Source: JBDRTU01 sp043823825 (lineage in GTDB: Bacteria > Patescibacteriota > Patescibacteriia > Veblenbacterales > UBA10138). From it: 5,853 bases of DNA. Below, in pieces: positions 1-5,679 of the stretch. Location of the stretch: NCBI GenBank assembly GCA_043823825.1, contig JBDRTU010000063.1, positions 1 through 5,853 of the forward strand, written 5' to 3'. The notes beneath the pieces were generated by a model. That model had not been told where the DNA came from. It searched no databases and saw only the letters and a list, made by a program, of their open reading frames with translations. A program made the translations under genes and the position numbers. Numbering within the stretch: position 1 is the stretch's first letter; each line of letters starts with the position of its first letter.

Positions 1-89
1 GTTACAGGGGTAGAGTTTACGAATAATGGGAAGTCACCAACCTGTAAACTACCACCGTTATCGTTCACTACTTGTTTAACTACTGTTAG
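1..89 (-). repeat. Prealbumin-like repeat unit 2, truncated by window edge
   Basis: The first 29 residues of a second copy are present (313-341). They match 23 of 29 residues of unit 1, including NDNGGSLQ and GDFPLFV. Many codons differ synonymously, so the duplication is not recent. More copies may lie beyond the left edge. Confidence 0.75.
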
Positions 90-1025
90 TTTGGGTTGGA
101 TATCGTTATTAGTAATGGTGCAGGTTTTAGTTTGACCAGCCACCACTGTTACTTGTCCATTTGAACTGCAATCGCCCGAAAAAGTAGCGGCATAACCGGG
201 CTGGTTAGTTTCACTAATTGTATAAATGCCGGCGATTAAAGTTTCTGTCTGACCCGAGGTTACTGGCGTTGCATCTACAAATAAAGGAAAATCTCCTATT
301 TGCAAACTACCGCCGTTATCGTTAATTACCTGTTTGGTAACTACCAAAAAACCATCACTAGATACTGCCGGCAATTGATTTAAAACCACTAAAGTGCGAT
401 GGCGTCCAGCAGATGGAGTGGTAAGCTTAATGGCGCCATCTGAATTAGTGTTACGCTGATCATCATTATTAGGATTACCATCAAACAAGTTAGCATCATA
501 AGGAAAGAAATCAGCCAAAGTCGTAACTGATAAAGTGTGTTGATCATTATATAGCGGAGTATTCCAACCTGAACCAGTAATTACTTCTTGGTTATAAAAA
601 TATAATCCAAGAGGTAAGTTGCTATAGGGGGTAACACATTCGGCATCTAGAATGCCATCAGAAAAAAATAAATCAGTATTGAAAGTTAAAGGACTTGTAA
701 AATTAGAGGTTGGCAAGATTCCAGCCGGCTCCCAACCTGGTCCTAATTGTGGATCAAATCCCGAAACAGAAAAAGTTGTTCCTTGATTAGTAGAACCATC
801 TAAAATATTTCCATTAGTATCCGCAATTACTTTACAAACAGTGATTGACCCTTTGATTGCCGCTTGTGTTGTGTTAAAAAATAACGGTTGTAAAAGTAGA
901 GCCATAATCACTAGCCAACCAAGGCCAGTAAAGATATTCTGCTTTTCCATAACTGGACGAACTAAGCGAGCAACCTCTCGCTTAAAGTTTTTTTTGTGCC
1001 AGCTATATATTTGATAGATTCGCAT
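1..1025 (-). CDS. Secreted surface protein with prealbumin-like (SpaA/Cna-B-type) repeats, 5' part only
   Basis: An uninterrupted reading frame of 341 codons starts at ATG 1025-1023 and runs off the left edge, so the C-terminus is missing. Residues 1-30 are basic, residues 31-50 form a hydrophobic segment (GLGWLVIMALLLQPLFF), and a plausible signal-peptidase site follows near NTTQA/A (55/56), so the protein is probably exported. Residues 57-220 form an extracellular region with low charge, rich in Thr, Ser, Asn, Gly and Phe. From residue 227 an 86-residue repeat begins (KQVINDNGGS, GDFPLF, GYAATFSGDC, KTCTITNND). A second copy begins at 313. The paired cysteines (C285, C302) and the C-T-I-T-N-N-D ending resemble prealbumin-like fold domains found in bacterial adhesins and large CPR surface proteins. 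An in-frame TAA lies shortly upstream of the ATG. Met26 is an alternative start, but neither has a Shine-Dalgarno site. The gene has its own promoter. The exact function (adhesin, stalk or coat) cannot be told. Confidence 0.85.
   Translation of the reverse strand, partial: MRIYQIYSWHKKNFKREVARLVRPVMEKQNIFTGLGWLVIMALLLQPLFFNTTQAAIKGSITVCKVIADTNGNILDGSTNQGTTFSVSGFDPQLGPGWEPAGILPTSNFTSPLTFNTDLFFSDGILDAECVTPYSNLPLGLYFYNQEVITGSGWNTPLYNDQHTLSVTTLADFFPYDANLFDGNPNNDDQRNTNSDGAIKLTTPSAGRHRTLVVLNQLPAVSSDGFLVVTKQVINDNGGSLQIGDFPLFVDATPVTSGQTETLIAGIYTISETNQPGYAATFSGDCSSNGQVTVVAGQTKTCTITNNDIQPKLTVVKQVVNDNGGSLQVGDFPLFVNSTPV
90..347 (-). repeat. Prealbumin-like repeat unit 1 (86 residues)
   Basis: This is one complete repeat of the surface protein, residues 227-312, from LVVTKQV to the residues just before LTVVKQV. 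The next unit begins exactly 258 bp further on. It carries the GDFPLF and GYAATF strands and the C285/C302 pair. The family assignment rests on the overall pattern, since no profile search was possible. Confidence 0.75.
963..995 (+). terminator. Terminator-like hairpin plus T8, antisense to the surface gene
   Basis: On the plus strand an 8-bp perfect stem (TAAGCGAG 963-970 with CTCGCTTA 977-984, loop of 6) is followed three bases later by eight T residues (988-995). This has the form of an intrinsic terminator for plus-strand transcription. It lies inside codons for residues about 11-21 of the surface protein and no plus-strand gene is visible upstream of it. It may stop antisense RNA, or it may be chance plus a Lys-rich coding stretch. 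In the sense direction there is no T tract, but the same hairpin would form near the 5' end of the surface-protein mRNA. Confidence 0.35.
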
Positions 1026-1092
1026 ATATTTTTGAATTAAGGTTAATTATTGAAAAAATTGTAATTAATTCGTTTGCTTAAAAAGTCCTAAA

Positions 1093-1121
1093 ATTTAACA
1101 CAGAAAAAGCCAACTTGTCAA
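1093..1121 (-). promoter_or_regulatory. Sigma-70-type promoter of the surface-protein gene
   Basis: Read on the minus strand, a perfect -35 box TTGACA (1121-1116) is followed by a 17-bp spacer and TTAAAT (1098-1093) as the -10 box, 4 of 6 matches to TATAAT. The predicted start is near 1086, giving an AT-rich leader of about 60 nt before the ATG at 1025. The position in the gap between two co-directional genes supports it. Confidence 0.55.
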
Positions 1122-1184
1122 GCGCTTTTGGTTATTTAGCTAATTCTAAGGCAAAAAAGACCATATTTAGCAAGAATCCACACC

Positions 1185-1213
1185 TTAAATACCAAACAAA
1201 CATTGGTATTTAA
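1185..1213. other. 11-bp AT-rich hairpin in the 1026-1279 gap
   Basis: TTAAATACCAA (1185-1195) is perfectly complementary to TTGGTATTTAA (1203-1213) with a 7-base loop. It lies about 70-95 bases past the stop of the FKBP gene. No T tract follows directly on either strand, so it is not a textbook intrinsic terminator. It may mark or protect the 3' end of the operon mRNA, or act as a binding site. A smaller 6-bp stem (TTAAGG 1222-1227 with CCTTAA 1240-1245) sits beside it. No further gene is seen in this gap. Confidence 0.35.
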
Positions 1214-1279
1214 TAAGTTGCTTAAGGTTATCAAAAAGCCCTTAATAATGCAACCCATTACCAAGCTTAGCAACTTTAG

Positions 1280-1843
1280 CTAATTAATTGCCAACAATTC
1301 TACTTCAAAAATTAAAGTGGCATTTGGAGGTATCGGGCCACCAGGAGTACCGCTCTCGCCATAACCAAGTTGAGGTGGAATGATTAGTTTTCTTTTTTCG
1401 CCAACTAGCATCCCCACTACACCTTGATCCCATCCTTGAATCACTTGCCCGGCTCCTAACGAAAACACAAAAGGTTCATCGCGATCTACACTAGAATCAA
1501 ATTTACTGCCGTTAGTCAACCAACCTGTGTAATGGACCGTTACCTGGTCACCTACTTTCGCAACCTCTCCGCTTCCTGGTTGCAGAATTTCCGCTTTAAG
1601 TTCTTGAGCGCCAGGAGATACTGGCTGGTTAGGAGAAAGTGTATTTTCTGATCCTGCAAATTCATCTCTAAAAACTATTTCCGACTGATTATTGATATTA
1701 GGCATAATCACTTCATTTGAAGAACTAAAAATAAAATAACCAGACGCCCCTAGTATTATTAGTCCTACTATTGTACCAATAACAGCGCCGCTAGTGTGTC
1801 TGCGGTAACTCTGATCATCTAACTTTGGTGTATTAAGTGACAT
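1280..1843 (-). CDS. Membrane-anchored FKBP-type peptidyl-prolyl cis-trans isomerase
   Basis: This 187-residue protein should catalyse prolyl cis-trans isomerisation outside the cytoplasmic membrane. A short basic N-terminus (K7, R14, R15) precedes one hydrophobic helix, about residues 19-40, and has no clear cleavage site, so a type II anchor is likely. Residues 41-80 form a polar linker rich in Asn, Ser and Pro. The FKBP domain spans about 82-187 and aligns closely with FKBP12. Conserved pocket residues are Y105 (VHYTG), F115 and D116 (KFDSS), R121, F125, V134 and I135, W138 (QGW), Y161 and F179. The FKBP12 His87 position falls in a changed loop ([10 protein letters not shown]). Start ATG 1843-1841 has an AAGG motif 8 bases upstream that overlaps the stop codon of the preceding gene, the clearest ribosome site in this operon. 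It is the last operon gene, 10 bp after its neighbour, ending in TAG. The domain call is secure; the client protein is unknown. Confidence 0.95.
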   Translation of the reverse strand: MSLNTPKLDDQSYRRHTSGAVIGTIVGLIILGASGYFIFSSSNEVIMPNINNQSEIVFRDEFAGSENTLSPNQPVSPGAQELKAEILQPGSGEVAKVGDQVTVHYTGWLTNGSKFDSSVDRDEPFVFSLGAGQVIQGWDQGVVGMLVGEKRKLIIPPQLGYGESGTPGGPIPPNATLIFEVELLAIN

Positions 1844-1853
1844 AAGTTAAACC

Positions 1854-2558
1854 TTAGGCTTCTTGTTTTTCAACTAATTGCTTTTTAGCTAAACGCCTAT
1901 CTAACTGCTGCCTTAGCCGATCTAACGATTCATGATAAAAATCATCGTCATTAACTAAACGGTCAAACTCCTCCTTATATTGAGGCGGTAAATTATTAAA
2001 ATGATCGATAATATGCTTTGTACTCTCCACCTGCTCTTTTGATAGGCCCAACTTTCCTACTTTCTTTTTTGAATTAGCATAAGTTAGAGCTTGTTTTAAC
2101 GAATCATGAGTAGAAATTAATTTAATCATCTGTTCTTCTTCCATACTTCTATAATAATTGATTTTTTTGCCTCCACTTAACTTTCCCTCATCGCGTAGTT
2201 TTATTTGCTCATCAACTTTAGGATTAATCCATGGCACTTTTAAACCATAGCCCTTCAATTTTTCTGCTAGACGCGCTAGACAAGGTATGGCCTCGTGACT
2301 CGCGTCTAGCAGCTTATCGCGCGAGTGATCAGGCTTCGGCAATAATAAATTAAACTCACGTTCCAAGTCATAGAAGGCGAAGTTACGAATGCTCTCTAAG
2401 TTCCCTTGATAAAGTTTTCGCTCTGACTCAGGAACCAACTTCTCTACCTTGCTTAAATTATGAAAAATGTTCTCATCTAACTCCAGCTGTTCATAGGTAG
2501 CTTCATGGGATTCTGGAGCATACAAGCTTGAGTCTTTTTCTGGTATTTCTCTAAACAT
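1854..2558 (-). CDS. Unrecognised charged, mostly helical cytoplasmic protein
   Basis: I do not recognise this 234-residue protein. It has no signal peptide, no membrane segment and only one cysteine (C93). It is rich in Lys, Glu, Asp, Leu and Gln and looks almost wholly alpha-helical. Helical stretches are about 33-70, 80-103, 136-165 and 174-230. A Gly/Lys-rich loop with aromatics (SGGKKINYY, 128-136) separates the halves. The C-terminal 205-232 segment (HESLDRLRQQLDRRLAKKQ) is amphipathic and could form a coiled coil. No enzyme motif is visible. The start ATG 2558-2556 has no Shine-Dalgarno site and lies 6 bp after the ATPase stop codon, so translation may be coupled. Its place directly after a Clp-type ATPase suggests an adaptor or substrate-binding partner, but that is guesswork from context. 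Confidence 0.85.
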   Translation of the reverse strand: MFREIPEKDSSLYAPESHEATYEQLELDENIFHNLSKVEKLVPESERKLYQGNLESIRNFAFYDLEREFNLLLPKPDHSRDKLLDASHEAIPCLARLAEKLKGYGLKVPWINPKVDEQIKLRDEGKLSGGKKINYYRSMEEEQMIKLISTHDSLKQALTYANSKKKVGKLGLSKEQVESTKHIIDHFNNLPPQYKEEFDRLVNDDDFYHESLDRLRQQLDRRLAKKQLVEKQEA

Positions 2559-2564
2559 AATTAA

Positions 2565-5126
2565 TTATAATTTACTTGCTTTTTCTACTCTTACCACCCC
2601 TCCTGGCTCTAGCACTACCATGTCACGCCTAGTTAATTTACCAGTTAATAAATAATTGGCCAAAGCATTATCTACTCTTTCTTGAATAGTCCGCTGCAAG
2701 GGCCTGGCGCCATAAAGCGGATCAAAGCCCTCTTGCGCCAGCTCTTTCACGGCTTGAGACGACACTTTTAAAGCAATGCCTTTTAGAGCCAAAGTTTCAG
2801 ATAACTTAGTAAGCAACAGCTTGGTTATTTTAACTACTTCTGGCAATGATAATGGAGTAAACACTACCACGCCATCAAAACGATTTAATAATTCTGGTTT
2901 AAAATAATTCTTCAATTCGCTCTCTCGCAACTCCTTAGTAATTTCAGAAATATTTTTACCTACGCGTAAACTATCCTGAATTAACTGACTGCCGGCATTA
3001 GAAGTGGCAATAATAATAGTATTTGTGAAATCAACAGTACGGCCGTTGGAATCAGTTAAGCGTCCATCATCAAAAAGCTGCAAAAAGGCATTAAGAATAT
3101 CAGGGTTCGATTTTTCAAATTCATCCAAAAGGATTAACGAGTATGGTTGTAGTCTTACGGCTTCAGTTAAATAACCACTGGATTTACCTGATCCAGGCGG
3201 TGCACCAATTAAACGATAAAGACTTTCTGCTGTTTGGTATTCTGACATATCAAGGCGAATCATGTTTTTTTCACCACTAAAATATTCAGATGCTACTGTT
3301 TTAGCTAATTCTGTTTTACCAACACCAGTTGGCCCTAAAAAGAGAAAAGTAGCAATTGGCCGACTTTGAGAGCGCAGTTCAACCCGAGCGCGCCTAAGGG
3401 CTGAGGCCACCAAACGCACTGCTTCGTCTTGCCCCACTATTCTTTGGTGCAAGATTTTTTCTAAATTCAATAAGCGCTCACCTTCGGCTTTGCTTACTTG
3501 GGTAATAGGCACATTAACCTTGCCAGCCACTAGTTTTGTCATGTCATCAGCTGTAATGGTAGCTTTATCCCCTTTTTGCTGACGCACAAAAATAGCAGCC
3601 TCTTCACAAAGCTTAATTGCTTTTTCTGGCAAAAAACGGTCAGGAATAAAACGACGGGACAATTCAACTGCCTGGGCCATAGCGCCATAAGAGAAATAAA
3701 CCTTATGCTGCTGTTCTAAAGAACCAACCGTCGCTTCTAAAATCTGAATAGCGCTGTTGGTATCTGGTTCAGTGATTTTTACTTTTTCTAAATTCTGCCC
3801 TAAGGAAGTTCCTTCTAAAAAATTACGCCAATCAAGCGGGGTAGTAGAAGTTAGCGTGATAATTTTGTATTGACTGATAAAATTGGCTACCACTTCGGAA
3901 ACATCTAAATTCTCCTTGCCTCCAGTGGTTTGCCCAACTAAATTGTGAACATCTTCTATAAATAAAATTATATTGCCAGCGCGTACTATCTCGTTCATCA
4001 CCTGCAGTAATCGATGTTCTACTTCGGCTCCGCTCTTTGCTCCACCCACCAAAGCCGGAACCGACAATGCTAGTAATTTTTTGTCTTTCATTAGTTGAGG
4101 CACCTCTTCTGCCACCATGACTTGAGCAATACCTTCAACAATAGCTGTTTTACCAACACCAACTTCGCCAACTAAAGCAACACTAGAGCGACCACCTTCA
4201 ATAATTCGGAAAATTTCCTCTATTTCTTTGTCACGACCTATGCAAGGTTTAACATAACCATGCGCCGCTAAATAAGTTAAATCATGGCTAATCTGATCTA
4301 ATAAAGGGGTTGCTACTGCTAAATATGCTCTATCTAAAGCGTGTTTAGGACGCCACGTAGCACGGCGAGCGCGCCTGGACATTTCGCTTCTTAAACGCCG
4401 GCGCACCGCAAACCAAAGAGTTATATTTTCTATCATTACAGGTTCCACAGCCAACTCATCTAATACTTCCCTAGCTAATGAGTCGCCTTGCGCTACAGAT
4501 AATACCATTTCACCAACTTCTATCTGCTGGCTACGACGCTCTAAAGACAACTCGCAAGCTTTGCCTAATACTCCTACCGCACCAGCGCTTAAACCCGGAC
4601 TCTCTCCTTGAGCCGGGCGACCAAAAGCATGAGAAAGAGTGGAAAAAAGTTTATCAGGATCAACACCTAAACGGGAAAAAATTGCTTGTCCCGTTCGAGT
4701 TTTTAACGAAGCTGCTAGTAAATGAATTTCACTAATCTCCCTATGTGAGAATTTATGAGCATAACGAAATGCTTCTTCTAATAATTGCCAAGTTTCCGTA
4801 CTTAAATACTTTTCTATGGCTATTGTCTGACTCGCAGCTGATAAAATCTGACGTTCAGTGTGTTCGCGCTCTAAACGATAAAAAACATAAGCAACTAGCA
4901 ATACTGCCAACCACCAAAAACGAGCCGGCTCAGCAGCGGGCATTATTGACTCCCATAAACTTCCGCCTTCGTTTAAGAAAACTAACAACCGCTTTACATA
5001 AATTAATATAAAGAACACTGCCAACAGTAAGGCTAAACCACCAACATAGCGATACAGCGTCAACCTAAATTTACGCGCAAGGAGCGACGGCAAGGTTGGC
5101 CTAATTGTCCATGCGATTTGCGGCAT
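2565..5126 (-). CDS. Membrane-anchored Clp/Hsp100-type double AAA+ ATPase, divergent
   Basis: This 853-residue protein has the ClpA/ClpC plan plus a membrane anchor. Two hydrophobic helices lie at about 28-44 and 70-83, with a short outside loop; the rest is cytoplasmic. A Clp_N-like double repeat covers about 108-240, followed by a very basic stretch (242-259). D1 has Walker A GEVGVGKT (320-327), but its Walker B reads FIEDVH (389-394) instead of the usual FIDEIH, and the ALERRF finger region reads SLGQNL (441-446). D2 looks active: Walker A GPTGVGKT (598-605), Walker B LILLDE (664-669), sensor-1 N710, arginine finger R749, sensor-2 GAR (806-808). ClpB's long middle domain is absent. The pore tyrosines are missing in both rings and the ClpP-docking loop reads VGK (722-724). 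The start ATG lies 4 bp after the upstream stop, without a Shine-Dalgarno site. Probably an ATP-driven protein remodeller at the membrane; ClpP partnership is doubtful. Residues are as seen, roles are inferred. Confidence 0.93.
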   Translation of the reverse strand: MPQIAWTIRPTLPSLLARKFRLTLYRYVGGLALLLAVFFILIYVKRLLVFLNEGGSLWESIMPAAEPARFWWLAVLLVAYVFYRLEREHTERQILSAASQTIAIEKYLSTETWQLLEEAFRYAHKFSHREISEIHLLAASLKTRTGQAIFSRLGVDPDKLFSTLSHAFGRPAQGESPGLSAGAVGVLGKACELSLERRSQQIEVGEMVLSVAQGDSLAREVLDELAVEPVMIENITLWFAVRRRLRSEMSRRARRATWRPKHALDRAYLAVATPLLDQISHDLTYLAAHGYVKPCIGRDKEIEEIFRIIEGGRSSVALVGEVGVGKTAIVEGIAQVMVAEEVPQLMKDKKLLALSVPALVGGAKSGAEVEHRLLQVMNEIVRAGNIILFIEDVHNLVGQTTGGKENLDVSEVVANFISQYKIITLTSTTPLDWRNFLEGTSLGQNLEKVKITEPDTNSAIQILEATVGSLEQQHKVYFSYGAMAQAVELSRRFIPDRFLPEKAIKLCEEAAIFVRQQKGDKATITADDMTKLVAGKVNVPITQVSKAEGERLLNLEKILHQRIVGQDEAVRLVASALRRARVELRSQSRPIATFLFLGPTGVGKTELAKTVASEYFSGEKNMIRLDMSEYQTAESLYRLIGAPPGSGKSSGYLTEAVRLQPYSLILLDEFEKSNPDILNAFLQLFDDGRLTDSNGRTVDFTNTIIIATSNAGSQLIQDSLRVGKNISEITKELRESELKNYFKPELLNRFDGVVVFTPLSLPEVVKITKLLLTKLSETLALKGIALKVSSQAVKELAQEGFDPLYGARPLQRTIQERVDNALANYLLTGKLTRRDMVVLEPGGVVRVEKASKL

Positions 5127-5130
5127 TACT

Positions 5131-5481
5131 TTAGATAAAAATAAACAGCAGAGTAACTGGCAACAGAACCATCCAAGCTATAAAAATGGCAGTGTACCAA
5201 ATTGCCCAAAATGCTAAGCGTACTAATTTATAAATAATTAAAACAAACCGCATTGCCAAACTAATGGCGCGTCCAGAAATCGTATAGTCGCCATACATTG
5301 GCTTAAAAAAATATCTAAAAAATAAGCCGATCGCTAAGCGCTCCCAAGTTTCATGCATTCGCATCATACACCACTCGCCAATAAATTTTACTCCGCTAGT
5401 GTACCACCACCAAGGAAATCGCCAAATATCAGCGACGACATTCACTAGTAATTTAGTACTCTCCTCCCGCGCGTATGTCAT
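5131..5481 (-). CDS. Small two-helix membrane protein, first gene of the Clp operon
   Basis: I do not recognise a named family for this 116-residue protein. The C-terminal part holds two likely membrane helices, about 72-87 and 90-115, separated by a short basic turn (K85, R88). The N-terminal 70 residues are unusually aromatic (W20, then WWWY at 24-27, W37, W46, several Phe) and contain an amphipathic stretch 44-60 that may lie on the membrane. There is no cleavable signal. The chosen ATG 5481-5479 is the first possible start. A strong GGGAGGAG sequence falls inside codons 5-7, but no ATG follows at a useful distance (a GTG at codon 13 is 15 bases on), so it probably does not set the start. 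The gene begins only 8 bases after a consensus -10 box, which suggests a leaderless mRNA. Being 4 bp from the anchored ATPase gene, it may be its membrane partner (inference). Confidence 0.82.
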   Translation of the reverse strand: MTYAREESTKLLVNVVADIWRFPWWWYTSGVKFIGEWCMMRMHETWERLAIGLFFRYFFKPMYGDYTISGRAISLAMRFVLIIYKLVRLAFWAIWYTAIFIAWMVLLPVTLLFIFI

Positions 5482-5489
5482 ACGCTTAC

Positions 5490-5517
5490 ATTATACTTTA
5501 TTTTATACAAATGGAAA
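5490..5517 (-). promoter_or_regulatory. Promoter of the four-gene Clp/FKBP operon
   Basis: On the minus strand a perfect TATAAT (5495-5490) is preceded by a 16-bp spacer and TTTCCA (5517-5512), which matches 4 of 6 bases of TTGACA. The predicted transcription start falls about 5481-5484, at or just before the ATG of the first gene. A second TATAAT occurs at 5569-5564 but has no convincing -35 box. Confidence 0.6.
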
Positions 5518-5523
5518 AGAAAA

Positions 5524-5538
5524 ATAGATTTAATCTAT
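5524..5538. promoter_or_regulatory. 15-bp palindrome just upstream of the operon -35 box
   Basis: ATAGATT (5524-5530) and AATCTAT (5532-5538) form a perfect inverted repeat around one central base. It ends 6 bp upstream of the -35 box of the operon promoter, a position suited to a dimeric regulator. On the minus strand it could also fold as a weak 6-bp hairpin followed by a T-rich run and serve as a second terminator. AT-rich sequence makes chance palindromes common. Confidence 0.3.
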
Positions 5539-5586
5539 CTCGCTACCCGTCCGACGCAAACTAATTATATTAGCGAAGTTTACTAT

Positions 5587-5624
5587 AAAAAACAACCCCA
5601 AACGTAATAAAAACATTTGGGGTT
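5587..5624 (-). terminator. Intrinsic terminator of the right-edge gene
   Basis: AACCCCAAA (5594-5602) pairs with TTTGGGGTT (5616-5624) as a 9-bp stem with four G-C pairs and a 13-base loop. In the minus direction the stem is followed by one G and then six T residues (5592-5587). This lies about 55 bp past the stop of the partial gene at the right edge and before the operon promoter, so it separates two transcription units. On the plus strand only a short T4 follows, making that direction weaker. Confidence 0.8.
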
Positions 5625-5679
5625 TTATGATGGTTTTTCCTTTCGATTGTTTAAAGGATACAAGTTTTAAGTAAAAAGT

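Noticed and set aside
1..347. CRISPR array or direct DNA repeat element
   Set aside because: The repeated pattern is a 258-bp coding repeat with diverged codons, not short identical repeats with spacers.
1222..1245. TTAAGG/CCTTAA hairpin as the operon terminator
   Set aside because: The stem is only 6 bp and no T tract follows it on the minus strand.
4478..4735. 85-codon open frame on the plus strand
   Set aside because: It lies wholly inside the ATPase gene on the opposite strand, has no ribosome site, and its translation shows no domain; the minus-strand frame has clear Clp_N homology here.
4745..5011. 88-codon open frame on the plus strand
   Set aside because: It is the antisense shadow of the membrane-helix and Clp_N region of the ATPase, with no independent coding evidence.
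3981..5126. Possibility that the ATPase is a fusion or a broken housekeeping ClpC
   Set aside because: The frame is intact, the D2 catalytic set appears complete, and the odd residues are confined to specific motifs without frameshift; divergence is a better reading than decay.
5564..5569. Second TATAAT as an upstream promoter of the operon
   Set aside because: No credible -35 box lies 16-18 bp upstream, where only a T run from the terminator is present.
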